Part shown: positions 15,596 through 24,268 of the stretch, one piece after another
Numbering within the stretch: the first letter of the stretch is position 1
Layout of the letters: every line of letters begins with the position of its first letter
Assembly (NCBI GenBank): GCA_902765395.1
Contig: CACWZP010000029.1
Span: 1-39,107, forward strand
Length of the DNA: 39,107 nt
Reading direction: 5' to 3'
Source of the DNA: an uncultured Eubacteriales bacterium
GTDB lineage: Bacteria > Bacillota > Clostridia > Christensenellales > Aristaeellaceae
Translations under genes and position numbers: made by a program
Notes under the pieces: generated by a model
What the model was told of the DNA's origin: nothing
Databases searched by the model: none
What the model saw: the letters and a program-made list of their open reading frames with translations, nothing else

Positions 15596-16897
15596 TCAGT
15601 CCGCCGCGACGGTGGCCACATCGGAACCCATCACGGTCTGGATGTCGGCCCAGACCTGGCGCATGCGGGCGGCGTCGGCGTAGGCCATGCCCTCCGGCTC
15701 GGCGTCCAGCCACTGGCCCACGGCCAGGGTGTGATAGTCGTACTTGCCGTCCTGGGTCTCGGCGCGCCACACATAGGTGGGGATGTAGATCGGGCTGGTG
15801 ATGGAGAACTTGCCGTACTCCTCGGATTCCTGGATGGTGAACTGGAAGATCACGCCGTTGTCATACTGGCCGTACTGGTCGGACAGGAAGTTGCCGGCGC
15901 AGCCCAGGCACAGCGTGCGGTGCACATTGCCCTCGGAATCCTTGTTCTCCAGCCACATGGCGGGCTGGATCACATGGGGGTTGTAACCGATGATCACGTC
16001 CACGCCCCACTCGGCCAGCTTCTGGGCGATCTTCACCTCGGTCTCGGTGGGGGTCTGCTTCAGCATCTCGCCCCAGCTGCAATAGCAGATGATCACGTCG
16101 GCGCCGGCGGCCCGGGCGTTCTCGATGTCCTTCTTGGCGTTGGACTTGCTGATCAGGTTCACGCCGTACTCGATGGCGGCGGGATCGGCCTTCGCCTCGT
16201 TGCCGTTCAGAGTCTCGGTGTAGCCCAGGAAGGCCACGTTGATGCCGTTGATCTCGCGGATGACGGGCGTGGCGCGCTCCTCGGCGGAGGCCGCCGCGCC
16301 GACGTAATCCATGCCCTCGGCCTGGCAGTTGGCCATGGTGGCCTGCAGCTCCGCCCAGCCGCCATCCAGCGCGTGGTCGTTGGCCAGGGTCAGCATATCC
16401 ACGCCGCAGGCCTTCAGTGCGCTGATCAGCGAGGGAGGCGTGGCCATGCGGTCGCTGCCGGCATACTCGGTGGTGCCGCCCAGCGTGCCTTCCACGTCGG
16501 CCACGGTGTAATCCGCGTCGCCCATCACGTCGGATATGTAGGAGAACATGCTGGTGAAATCGAAGGTGTTCTCGCTGACGGCGGCGCGCAGCAGGTTCTG
16601 CTGCATGGCAATCTCACCCAGCGAGCGGATCGTGGCGCTGCGGGGCTCCGGCACGGGGGTGGGGGTGGGCACCGGCGTGGGGGTGGGCGCTTCCGTGACA
16701 TCGGCCGCTTCATTGCTGGCCGCCGTGGCGTCCGGGATGACGCCCGACACCGTGACATCCGGCTGGTCGAAGGGGTGCAGCACGGTGATCACGATGACCG
16801 CCACCAGGATCAGCGCCAGCGCGCCCAGCGTGCCAAGCCCCAGGGGCGTGATGCGATAATTCCCGATTCTCAGGCCTTTTGCGGGTTTGTTGGACAT
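15596..16897 (-). CDS. Membrane-anchored CapA/PGA-synthesis-like protein
   Basis: This 433-residue protein has a short cytoplasmic N-terminus, one transmembrane helix (about 19-40), a TPTPVP-rich linker (about 70-85) and an extracellular CapA (PGA_cap) metallophosphoesterase-like domain from about 90. The family motifs are modified: ADVEGTLGG where NLE(S/T)P is usual, and ANDHALDGG for ANNHxxDxG. IICYCSWGEMLKQTPTETE and VIIGYNPHVIQP correspond to the usual HWGxE..P and GHHPHVxQ. The ATG at 16897 has GGAGG 8 nt upstream; an in-frame start further upstream would include the ribosome-binding site. Poly-gamma-glutamate capsule is the classic association, but no capB or capC is here, so the substrate is unknown. 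Confidence 0.85.
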   Translation of the reverse strand: MSNKPAKGLRIGNYRITPLGLGTLGALALILVAVIVITVLHPFDQPDVTVSGVIPDATAASNEAADVTEAPTPTPVPTPTPVPEPRSATIRSLGEIAMQQNLLRAAVSENTFDFTSMFSYISDVMGDADYTVADVEGTLGGTTEYAGSDRMATPPSLISALKACGVDMLTLANDHALDGGWAELQATMANCQAEGMDYVGAAASAEERATPVIREINGINVAFLGYTETLNGNEAKADPAAIEYGVNLISKSNAKKDIENARAAGADVIICYCSWGEMLKQTPTETEVKIAQKLAEWGVDVIIGYNPHVIQPAMWLENKDSEGNVHRTLCLGCAGNFLSDQYGQYDNGVIFQFTIQESEEYGKFSITSPIYIPTYVWRAETQDGKYDYHTLAVGQWLDAEPEGMAYADAARMRQVWADIQTVMGSDVATVAAD

Positions 16898-16971
16898 ATT
16901 GATTACCTCCGTCGAATCCGCCGAATGGACAGGCCGCCCGCCGGATTCCACATATTCCGATTAATAACGAT

Positions 16972-17000
16972 ATTATATCATATCTTCCCCCGGCAGGCAA
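16972..17000 (-). promoter_or_regulatory. Promoter of the CapA-like gene
   Basis: On the minus strand TTGCCT (17000-16995), a 17-bp spacer and TATAAT (16977-16972). The divergent region 16898-17230 otherwise holds only AT-rich sequence and the promoter of the opposite gene. Confidence 0.7.
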
Positions 17001-17105
17001 TGGAAGAATTTGATTTTTCGGTATATTTTTTGCAATAATATTTCTATATGTGAAATTCTATTAATTAAGATTGTGACAAAATTTCACTTTTTTGTTCCAA
17101 AACGA

Positions 17106-17134
17106 TTGACAGCGACGCATATGTGATGTATGCT
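17106..17134 (+). promoter_or_regulatory. Promoter of the zinc-repeat membrane protein
   Basis: TTGACA (17106-17111), a 17-bp spacer and TATGCT (17129-17134), with an AT-rich UP-like stretch before the -35. The leader of about 90 nt to the ATG at 17231 shows no clear known riboswitch. Confidence 0.7.
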
Positions 17135-17230
17135 TGTAATGGCATTAAGTAGTTATCGGGCGTCCCATGCTCTGCGCCGTTTCGGCGGATGCCCGCAGTA
17201 TATCGGCTATGATATAAGGTGGTACATACT

Positions 17231-20200
17231 ATGGCGACACATGCGATTGGAAACTTCAAATTCAATCTGTCGGACGGAGGTCTGTCCTGGCGGATGGGGG
17301 ATGGCAGCGTCCATCGCCTGTTCGGCGGCAAGAAGGCCCCGGCGGATGATGAATATATGGATAACATGGATCCTGATGGCGAGGAAGGCTACCAGGACGA
17401 TTATGATGCCCGGGACGAGGGCTATGCCGACGGCTACGACTATGACGATCGCGCCGACGAGGGCGATTACGACGACGCCGACTACGACGATGATTACGAC
17501 GACGCCGGCTATGACGACGGCGACGGCTACGATGACGACGACGGCTATTATGACGATGATGGCTATGCCGGCGATGGCGATTACGACGACGACGGCTATG
17601 CCGACGATGGCTACGGCGACGATTACCAGGGCGATTATGACGATCGCTACCAGGACGTGGACGCCGATGACTACCAGGGCGGCTATGACGAAGAGCAGAG
17701 CAGCCTGATGCGCTATGTGGACGAGAACGACTGGGTGACCTACCTGCTGCTGTTCCTGTTCCCGCCGCTGGGCATCTATCTGCTGTGGCGGCGCAACCGC
17801 TTTGAAAAGCCCCTGCGCTGGGGCCTGACGGCGGCCTCCGCCATCTGGTTCATCGTGGCGCTGATCCTGCTGCTGCGCGGCCTGTTCGGCGGCTCCGGCG
17901 ACCAGCCCGTCCAGCCCAGCATCACCATCCCGCCGGCCCAGGTCGCTGTCACCGCGGCCCCGGCGGCCGACGGCGTGACCTCCATCGACCTGGGCGGCGG
18001 CGATGTCACCGCGGACGATGGCGAGGGCGACGCCGATACCGGCGACAGCGCGGACGGCTCGGGCGAGCTCACCGGCGACGACGTGGAGCCCACGGCCACC
18101 CCGCTGGCCAGCGCGGCCAACGGCGCCAACGTCAACAATGCCACCTACGTCTGGAGCCCGGCCTCCGGCCTGTACTACCACTCCTCCAACACCTGTCCCT
18201 CCATCGAGGAAGGCGTGCAGGTGTGGCAGGTGACCAAGGAGATCGCCGAGAACAGCCGTCACCAGAGCCCCTGCCCGGACTGCATCGGCGGCGGCACGGT
18301 GACCACCTACTACGCCCGCGCGGACGGCAAGTACTACCACGTGGACGCCACCTGCTCCAAGATGAAGAACGCCAAGGTCTACACCAAGGAGGCCGCCGAG
18401 GGCGAGGGCAAGACGCCCTGCCCGGTCTGCATCCTGAAGACCAAGAGCAGCCTGGACGAGGAGGAGACCGTCGCCGGCCGCCCGGTGTTCATCAGCTCCG
18501 ATACCACCGACAAGAGCGGCATCCAGGTCTACGCCACCAAGGGCGGCACACACTTCCATGTGAAGAGCAACTGCTCCGGCATGCAGGGCGCCAGCAAGGG
18601 CAGCCTGAAGGACGCGCTGCTGGCGGGCAAGACGGCCTGCCCCACCTGCTGCCCCACGGCGGGCATGCTGGTGTACTGCCGCGCGGACAGCAAGAGCTAC
18701 CACAGCGACAAGAACTGCCAGGGTATGAAGAACGCCAAGCAGGTGACGCTGGCGGAGGCCATGGTCATGGGCAAGCAGCGCTGCGACGTCTGCATGAAAA
18801 ACGGTGCGTCGGCCAGCTCCTCCATCACGGAAAACACCTCCGGCAAGAACAACGGCAGCGCCGTGTCCCTCACCAGCGCCACCGGCGACAACGTGAAGGT
18901 CTATGCCACCCAGAACGGCACCTACTACCACACCAACAGCACCTGCTCGGGCATGAAGGACGCCAAGCTGTACACGCTCAAGGCCATGCTGCAGGCGGGC
19001 AAGAAGGCCTGCCCGGTGTGCGCCTCCAGCGCCACCACCACGGTTTACGCCAGCAAGGGCGGCAAGTACTACCACTCCTACGCCACCTGCTCGGGCATGA
19101 AGAACGCCTCCAGCGGCACCCTCGCGGAAGCCCTGGCGGCTGGATTGAAGCGGTGCCCGGAATGCTGGGACAAGTCCGGCAAGGCGGTGAAGCAGACCAC
19201 CCAGACCGCCTCCGCCAAGACCACCACCACCAAGACCACCGCGGCCAAGACCACGGCCACGACCACCAAGACCACGACCACGGCCAAGGTGCCCACGGTG
19301 AGCGCCGACAAGAAGAGCGCGGCCCCCAGCAAGGCCACGGCCAGCAACACCTACGTCTACGCCACCCGGAAGGGCAGCTACTACCACGTGAACAGCAGCT
19401 GCGGCGGCATGACCGGCGCCAGCCGCGTCAGCCTGAAGACCGCCATCCAGGCGGGGAAGAAGGCCTGCCCGATCTGCGCCAGCGCCGCCAACCGCACGGT
19501 CTATTCCACCAAGACCGGCAGCCACTACCACGCGGCCAGCGTGTGCGTGAAGTCCGGATTGAAGAACGGCACCAAGCGCAAGCTCTCCGAGGCGCTGATG
19601 CTGGGCCAGACCGCCTGCCCTTACTGCCTGAGCAGCAAGAAGGCGGCCCAGACCGCCCAGACCACCGCCGCGGCCGTGAAGAAGGCCGTCGCCACCGTCG
19701 CTTCCCGTCAGACCAGCACCTACAAGTCCGGCAAGTCCGGCGTGCGGGTGTATGCCAGCCTGACGGGCAAATACTATCATACCCGCAGCAGCTGCCCGAA
19801 CCTCTCCGGCAGCGCCAGCCGCGTCACGCTGGAGACGGCGCTGAACTACGGCAAGACCGCCTGCCCCGAGTGCGCCTCCGCCGCCAAGCGGACGGTCTAC
19901 GCCACCAAGGGCGGCAAGTACTATCACTACAGCAAGACCTGCGCCGGTTCCAGCGCCCGGAAGGGCAGCCTGGCCTCCGCGCTGGCCTACGGCCTGGATC
20001 CCTGCCCCAACTGCGTGACCCACACGGCCTCCGTGCCCAAGCCGGCAACCACGGCCTACAAGAGCGGCACCTCCGGCATCAAGGTCTATGCCTCCGCCGG
20101 CAGCAGGTACTACCACTCCAACAGCACCTGTTCCGGCATGACCGGCGCGACCAAGGTGACGCTGGAGACGGCGCTGAACTACGGCAAGAAGGCCTGCCCG

Positions 20201-20617
20201 GTCTGCATGGCCGCGGCCAACTTCAAGGTCTACGCCGTGCCCGGCGGCTCCCATTACCACTACAGCAAGGCCCACGCCGGTTCCGGCGCCATCGGCGGCA
20301 CGCTGGCCAAGGCGCGCGCCCTGGGCCTGACGGCCTGCCCCACCTGCACCAAGCTGGCGGCCGGCGCGACCAGCTATGACAACGGCGGCGCCGCGAACGC
20401 GCCCGTGTCCAACGAGGAATACCCGGGCCTGCCGGATTCCAGCGTGTACATCGACCTGGGCAGCGCCAACAACTACTACCACCTGGGGCCGAAGTGCACC
20501 AAGGCCAAGTTCTCCGGCGGCACCAAGGTGACGCTGCAGTACGCGGTGGACTGGGACTACAAGGCCTGCCCCTACTGCAACCCGCCCACCACGGTCATAC
20601 CGGATACGGACGCGTGA
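17231..20617 (+). CDS. Large membrane protein with acidic N-terminus and 13 tandem Cys/His repeats
   Basis: This 1128-residue protein has four regions. Residues 1-40 are a short globular start. About 40-155 is an Asp/Tyr/Gly-rich low-complexity tail (DDYDDAGYDDGDGYDDDDG). Two hydrophobic segments (about 170-185 and 196-220) form a hairpin with the WRRNRFEKP loop between. A Thr/Ala linker precedes 13 repeats of about 45-65 residues (about 304-1125). Each has the pattern VYA(T/S)-x-G-x-YYH-x5-C-x(2)-M..(T/S)L-x-EA-x(4)-GK-x-ACPxC. The His-Cys-CxxC spacing resembles the Ada-type zinc motif found at the ends of some nucleases and surface proteins, so each repeat probably binds one zinc. The repeat 6/7 linker is Lys/Thr-rich. 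The ATG at 17231 follows AAGGTGG. Function is unknown. Confidence 0.85.
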   Translation: MATHAIGNFKFNLSDGGLSWRMGDGSVHRLFGGKKAPADDEYMDNMDPDGEEGYQDDYDARDEGYADGYDYDDRADEGDYDDADYDDDYDDAGYDDGDGYDDDDGYYDDDGYAGDGDYDDDGYADDGYGDDYQGDYDDRYQDVDADDYQGGYDEEQSSLMRYVDENDWVTYLLLFLFPPLGIYLLWRRNRFEKPLRWGLTAASAIWFIVALILLLRGLFGGSGDQPVQPSITIPPAQVAVTAAPAADGVTSIDLGGGDVTADDGEGDADTGDSADGSGELTGDDVEPTATPLASAANGANVNNATYVWSPASGLYYHSSNTCPSIEEGVQVWQVTKEIAENSRHQSPCPDCIGGGTVTTYYARADGKYYHVDATCSKMKNAKVYTKEAAEGEGKTPCPVCILKTKSSLDEEETVAGRPVFISSDTTDKSGIQVYATKGGTHFHVKSNCSGMQGASKGSLKDALLAGKTACPTCCPTAGMLVYCRADSKSYHSDKNCQGMKNAKQVTLAEAMVMGKQRCDVCMKNGASASSSITENTSGKNNGSAVSLTSATGDNVKVYATQNGTYYHTNSTCSGMKDAKLYTLKAMLQAGKKACPVCASSATTTVYASKGGKYYHSYATCSGMKNASSGTLAEALAAGLKRCPECWDKSGKAVKQTTQTASAKTTTTKTTAAKTTATTTKTTTTAKVPTVSADKKSAAPSKATASNTYVYATRKGSYYHVNSSCGGMTGASRVSLKTAIQAGKKACPICASAANRTVYSTKTGSHYHAASVCVKSGLKNGTKRKLSEALMLGQTACPYCLSSKKAAQTAQTTAAAVKKAVATVASRQTSTYKSGKSGVRVYASLTGKYYHTRSSCPNLSGSASRVTLETALNYGKTACPECASAAKRTVYATKGGKYYHYSKTCAGSSARKGSLASALAYGLDPCPNCVTHTASVPKPATTAYKSGTSGIKVYASAGSRYYHSNSTCSGMTGATKVTLETALNYGKKACPVCMAAANFKVYAVPGGSHYHYSKAHAGSGAIGGTLAKARALGLTACPTCTKLAAGATSYDNGGAANAPVSNEEYPGLPDSSVYIDLGSANNYYHLGPKCTKAKFSGGTKVTLQYAVDWDYKACPYCNPPTTVIPDTDA
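17340..17700 (+). repeat. Low-complexity Asp/Tyr/Gly coding repeat
   Basis: GAC, GAT, TAC, TAT and GGC codons alternate irregularly, giving tracts of DDGY and DYDD. The varied codons suggest the amino-acid composition is under selection, not a recent DNA expansion. Confidence 0.8.
18140..20590 (+). repeat. Thirteen tandem protein repeats (YYH..C..CPxC)
   Basis: Units are recognisable from SGLYYHSSNTC (first) to NNYYHLGPKC (thirteenth). Units 9-10 and 11-12 are more like each other as pairs (both first members contain VTLETALNYGK, both second members YHYSK.(C/H)AGS), pointing to duplication of a two-repeat block. In unit 12 the first Cys is His (SKAHAGSG), a zinc-compatible change. Confidence 0.8.
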
Positions 20618-20637
20618 GCAACAAATTGAACCAACCC

Positions 20638-20667
20638 GAGGGGCGTCACAGACGCCCCCGTTTTTTT
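20638..20667 (+). terminator. Intrinsic terminator after the zinc-repeat gene
   Basis: GGGGCGTC (20640-20647), loop ACA and GACGCCCC (20651-20658), followed by CG and seven T residues. Confidence 0.93.
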
Positions 20668-20669
20668 AC

Positions 20670-20698
20670 TTGCGCTATGGCGGCCTATGGTTTACAAT
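20670..20698 (+). promoter_or_regulatory. Promoter of the tsaE operon
   Basis: TTGCGC (20670-20675), a 17-bp spacer and TACAAT (20693-20698), just after the preceding terminator. Confidence 0.55.
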
Positions 20699-20788
20699 AG
20701 TATTTGGGGAAATGGCGGCTGTGTGCGCCAAACCGCGCACGGCTCATTCCAGAAACTCACCCTGAATTATCCCGACCGAGGAACGATA

Positions 20789-21262
20789 ATGACCTATTTG
20801 ACACAATCCGAACAGGATACCCTTTCCTTCGCGTCCCGCCTGTCACCGATGCTGGCGGCGGGGGACGCGGTGCTCCTGACGGGCGACCTGGGCGCGGGCA
20901 AGAGCGTGCTGGCCCGTGGCATCGCCCGGGGCATGGGCATCGCCGGCCCCATGCCCAGCCCCACGTTCACGCTGATGGTGCCCTATGAGGCCGGCGGGAG
21001 GAAGCTGTACCACTTCGACCTGTACCGCCTGTCCGACCCGGACGAGTATTACGCCGCCGGGCTGGACGAGTTCGTGGGCGGCGACGGCGTGGCGGTGGTG
21101 GAGTGGCCGCAGATGGCCGAGCTGGACGCCTCGCCCGCGCTGCACATCGAGCTGACCCGCGGCGCGACGGACGACGAGCGTCGCATATCCATTGAAAACG
21201 ACGGCGTGGCGGGCTACGATCCCGCGGCGCTTGAAGACTGGAGGGACGATCATGGCGACTAA
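20789..21262 (+). CDS. tsaE: tRNA threonylcarbamoyladenosine biosynthesis ATPase TsaE
   Basis: TsaE is the ATPase that, with TsaB and TsaD, makes t6A37 on ANN-decoding tRNAs. The 157-residue protein has Walker A GDLGAGKS (32-39), the family motif SPTFTLMVPYEA (about 54-65), HFDLYRLSDPDEY (about 72-84) and the Walker-B-like VAVVEWPQ (about 99-106). The ATG at 20789 follows GAGGA at 6 nt; longer in-frame extensions lack a ribosome-binding site. It overlaps tsaB by 11 nt. tsaD is not in the window. Confidence 0.94.
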   Translation: MTYLTQSEQDTLSFASRLSPMLAAGDAVLLTGDLGAGKSVLARGIARGMGIAGPMPSPTFTLMVPYEAGGRKLYHFDLYRLSDPDEYYAAGLDEFVGGDGVAVVEWPQMAELDASPALHIELTRGATDDERRISIENDGVAGYDPAALEDWRDDHGD

Positions 21263-21977
21263 CCCCACGGTGCTGGCCATCGACACCTCCGGCCCGGTGG
21301 CGGGCTGCGCGGTGCTGAAGGACGGCAGAATCGTCCACCAGATCGCCATGAACCACGGCCTGACCCACTCGGAGACCATCATGCCCGCGGTGGACGGGGC
21401 GTTGAGCGCCGTCGGCCTTGCCTGCGGGGACGTGGACGTGTTCGCCGCGGTGGCGGGCCCCGGCTCGTTCACCGGCGTGCGCATCGGCGTCTGTGCGGCC
21501 AAGGGCCTGGCTCACGCGGTGGGCAAGCCCTGCTGCGCGGTTCACGCGCTGGAGGCGCTGGCCATGAACTTCTTCGGCTTCGACGGCCTGTGCTGCCCGA
21601 TCCTGGACGCCCGGCGCGGACAGGTGTACTGCGCGGCTTTCGACATGGCGGGCGGCATGCCCGTTCGCGCCCTGGAAGACGCCGCTGAGCCCCTTCCGGA
21701 TTTCCTGGCGCGTCTGCCGAAGGACAGGCGGCTGGTGTTCGTGGGCGACGGCGTGCCGGTGCATGCCAAAGCGGTGCTTGAGACCCTGGGCAGCCGGGCG
21801 CTGATCGCCCCGCCCAGCCTGCGCGACCTGCGCGCCGACGCGGCCTGCGTGCTGGCGGCACAGCGCCCCGATACCTGGGTGGACGCCGCGGCCCTGCGGC
21901 CCATCTACCTGCGCGCGCCCCAGGCGGAGAGGGAGAGGAAAAAGAGAGCTGAGAGTTCAGAGTACAGTGGCTGTTAG
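21252..21977 (+). CDS. tsaB: t6A biosynthesis scaffold protein TsaB
   Basis: TsaB is an ASKHA-fold pseudoprotease that dimerises with TsaD in the threonylcarbamoyl transferase complex. The 241-residue protein starts with VLAIDTSGPVAGCAVLKDG (about 7-25) and has the family hallmark AAVAGPGSFTGVRIGVCAAKGLA (about 66-88) and PILDARRGQVYCAAF (about 116-130). The start overlaps the tsaE end by 11 nt, as is common in this operon. The last codons (KKRAESSEYSGC) come from a purine-rich AGAGTTCAGAGTACAG stretch unlike the rest of the gene, perhaps the edge of an inserted repeat. Confidence 0.92.
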   Translation: MATNPTVLAIDTSGPVAGCAVLKDGRIVHQIAMNHGLTHSETIMPAVDGALSAVGLACGDVDVFAAVAGPGSFTGVRIGVCAAKGLAHAVGKPCCAVHALEALAMNFFGFDGLCCPILDARRGQVYCAAFDMAGGMPVRALEDAAEPLPDFLARLPKDRRLVFVGDGVPVHAKAVLETLGSRALIAPPSLRDLRADAACVLAAQRPDTWVDAAALRPIYLRAPQAERERKKRAESSEYSGC

Positions 21978-22016
21978 TGACGGTTCGCCGGACGCTGAAT
22001 TCAAAAAGAGGAACTT

Positions 22017-22508
22017 ATGCCAGAAATTACCATCGGATTGATGACCCTGGACGACGTGGACGCCGTCGCCGCCATCGAGGCGGCCACGTTCAAAACGCCC
22101 TGGTCGAAGGACGCCTTCTACCGGGAGGTGACGGACAACGCCCTGGCCCGCTACATGGTGCTGCGGGAGGACGGCGAGGCCATCGCCTACGCCGGGGTGT
22201 GGTTCGTGCTGGACGAGGGCCACATCACCAACATCGCCGTGCGGGAGGACAGGCGCGGCATGGGCTACGGCGAACAGGTGACCCGGGCGCTGATCCAGCT
22301 GGCCGCGGACAGCGGCATGAACTGGATGACGCTGGAGGTGCGCCGCGGCAACACGGCGGCCCAGAACCTGTATCACAAGCTGGGCTTCATCGACGTGGGC
22401 TATCGCAAGCGCTATTACGAAAACACCGAGGACGCGCTGATCATGGCGCTGGAGCACCTGCCCGAGGGCAACCCGGAGAACGACCCGTTCCTGGTCCGGG
22501 AGGACTGA
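22017..22508 (+). CDS. rimI: Ribosomal protein S18-alanine N-acetyltransferase RimI
   Basis: GNAT acetyltransferase of 163 residues. Acetyl-CoA motif A is IAVREDRRGMGYGEQVTRAL (about 73-92), containing the RRGMGYG pyrophosphate loop. Motif B follows as LEVRRGNTAAQNLYHKLGF (about 110-128). The family acetylates the N-terminal alanine of S18 and usually neighbours tsaB or tsaD, as here. The ATG at 22017 follows AGAGGAACTT, 39 bp after tsaB. Another GNAT substrate is possible, but the tsaE-tsaB-rimI order strongly supports RimI. Confidence 0.9.
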   Translation: MPEITIGLMTLDDVDAVAAIEAATFKTPWSKDAFYREVTDNALARYMVLREDGEAIAYAGVWFVLDEGHITNIAVREDRRGMGYGEQVTRALIQLAADSGMNWMTLEVRRGNTAAQNLYHKLGFIDVGYRKRYYENTEDALIMALEHLPEGNPENDPFLVRED

Positions 22509-22551
22509 GTAGCGCTTCCCAGGAAGACAGGTTATACAAAGAAGGAATACT

Positions 22552-24153
22552 ATGCTGTTCAATATCGTGGAAATCGTCATCGTGGTGGTGGCCTGCTGCG
22601 CGGCGTCGGTGCACTACATCCATGTGCTGCAAATGGAGCGCTACCAGCTGCCGGCCTATCGCCACTGGCTGGCGAAGAATCGCGACCGCTGGCTGAAGGA
22701 AAACGTGCTGTGGGCGTTCCTGGCGGCGGCGCTGAGCCTGTACCTGCCGGTGCTGCTGTCCATGTTCATGGCGGGGGAGGAGGCGCGGCGCGCGCTGGCC
22801 GGCTGGCTGGTGCTGCTGCTGTTCGCCGGCTTGATGGCTTATATCGCCTGGCGGGACTACACCCGGCCCAGCCGCAAGCCCTTCGTGGCCACCCAGCGCA
22901 TCCGGCGGCTGCTGTCCGTGCTGCTGTTCATCTGCCTTCTGGCGACGGTTCTGCTTTCGCTGGTGGGCATCCCGGTCTACTTCCTGTTCGCGACCATGCC
23001 CTACATGGTCCAGCTGGCGGCCATGATCATCAACCCCTACGAGGCGCGGCTGAACGCCAGCTTCTTCAAGAGCGCCAAGAAGAAGATCCGCGAGCACAAG
23101 GGCCTGATCACCATCGGCATCACCGGCAGCTACGGCAAGACCAACGTGAAGTTCATCCTGCGGGAGCTGCTGTCGAAGAAGTACAGCGTGCTGGCCACGC
23201 CCGCCAGCTTCAACACCGCCATGGGCATCTCCCGGGTGGTGAACGACGACCTGAAGAAGGAGCACCAGGTGTTCATCGCGGAGATGGGCGCCACCCACGT
23301 GGGCGACATCAAGGAGCTGGTCACGCTGGTGCGGCCGAAGTATGCCATCCTCACCAGCATCGGTCCCAGGCACATGGACACCTTCGGGTCCCTGGAGAAC
23401 ATCGCCAGCACCAAGTTTGAGCTGATCCAGGGCCTGCCGAAGGACGGCTTTGCCGTGTTCGGCTCCGGCGACGACTACATCAACCGGCTCTACGCCCTGT
23501 GTCGCCACGACAAGTGCCGCGTGGGCCTGGAGGGCGACGGCGACGCCTGGCTGCGGGCCGAGAACCTGAACTTCAGCGAAAAGGGCACCGCCTTCACCAT
23601 GGTCTGCGCCGACGGCCAGACCGCCCGCTGCCGCACCCGGCTGCTGGGCAGCTACAACGTGAAGAACATCCTGCTGGCGGCGGCGCTGGCCCAGCGGCTG
23701 GGCCTGTCCCTGGAGGACATCGCCGAGGGCGTGAAGCGCCTCAGCCCCATCGAGCACCGCATGCAGCTGATCCCTGGCGACCTGAACGTGATCGACGACT
23801 CCGTGAACGAGGACGCCGACAGCGCCTTCGAGGCCATGCGGGTGCTCGCCCAGATGCCGGGCAGGCGCATCGTGGTCACCCCCGGGCTGGGCGAGCAGGG
23901 CGGCAAGGAGGCCGACGTGAACTTCGCTCTGGGCACCGTGATGGCTGACTGCGCCGACGCGGTGATCCTGGTGGGCCGGCGCGCCTTCTCCCGCAGCATC
24001 ATCCGCGGCATGCTGCAATCTGGCTTTTCCCGCTCCAATATCCACACAGCCGACGACATGGACGACGCCTCCGAGATCCTCCAGGAGATCTCCGACAACG
24101 GCGACACCGTGCTGTTCGAGAGCCGGATCCCGGAGTATGAAGAGGAAGAGTGA
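22552..24153 (+). CDS. Membrane-anchored MurF-like Mur ligase family protein
   Basis: The 533-residue protein begins with a hydrophobic domain (segments about 3-24, 50-72, 82-100 and 124-152) in place of the UDP-sugar-binding domain of true MurF. A complete Mur ligase central domain follows: P-loop GITGSYGKTNVK (189-200), FNTAMGISR, FIAEMGATHVGDI (about 241-253) and LTSIGPRHMDTFGS (about 267-280). The C-terminal domain has IEHRMQLIPGDLNVIDDSVNEDADS (the HR..ND-type ligase segment) and VVTPGLGEQG. It could ligate D-Ala-D-Ala or another amino acid to a lipid-linked wall precursor at the membrane. The substrate is inferred only. It lies 43 bp after rimI. Confidence 0.85.
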   Translation: MLFNIVEIVIVVVACCAASVHYIHVLQMERYQLPAYRHWLAKNRDRWLKENVLWAFLAAALSLYLPVLLSMFMAGEEARRALAGWLVLLLFAGLMAYIAWRDYTRPSRKPFVATQRIRRLLSVLLFICLLATVLLSLVGIPVYFLFATMPYMVQLAAMIINPYEARLNASFFKSAKKKIREHKGLITIGITGSYGKTNVKFILRELLSKKYSVLATPASFNTAMGISRVVNDDLKKEHQVFIAEMGATHVGDIKELVTLVRPKYAILTSIGPRHMDTFGSLENIASTKFELIQGLPKDGFAVFGSGDDYINRLYALCRHDKCRVGLEGDGDAWLRAENLNFSEKGTAFTMVCADGQTARCRTRLLGSYNVKNILLAAALAQRLGLSLEDIAEGVKRLSPIEHRMQLIPGDLNVIDDSVNEDADSAFEAMRVLAQMPGRRIVVTPGLGEQGGKEADVNFALGTVMADCADAVILVGRRAFSRSIIRGMLQSGFSRSNIHTADDMDDASEILQEISDNGDTVLFESRIPEYEEEE

Positions 24154-24226
24154 GGGATTGGCGGCGGAGCGCGAAGCTCAAGCAAGCGTCAGGCGCGGGA
24201 TATGATGACCTTGCGCAGAGCCATTC

Positions 24227-24260
24227 AAAGGGGCTGTCTCAAATATGAGACAGCCCCTTT
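24227..24260 (+). terminator. Strong hairpin terminator after the Mur ligase
   Basis: A 14-bp perfect stem (AAAGGGGCTGTCTC, 24227-24240, with 24247-24260) and a 6-nt loop. The arm ends in TTT and works in both directions. GGGGCTGTCTCAAA-type hairpins are also common at the ends of Firmicute mobile elements. Confidence 0.75.
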
Positions 24261-24268
24261 CAGACCGC

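Noticed and set aside
18140-20590. CRISPR-like or satellite DNA repeats.
   Set aside because: The repetition is at protein level inside one long frame; units vary in length and DNA sequence, with no identical spacers or repeats.
22017-22508. A generic antibiotic N-acetyltransferase.
   Set aside because: The tsaE-tsaB-rimI gene order and motif match support RimI.
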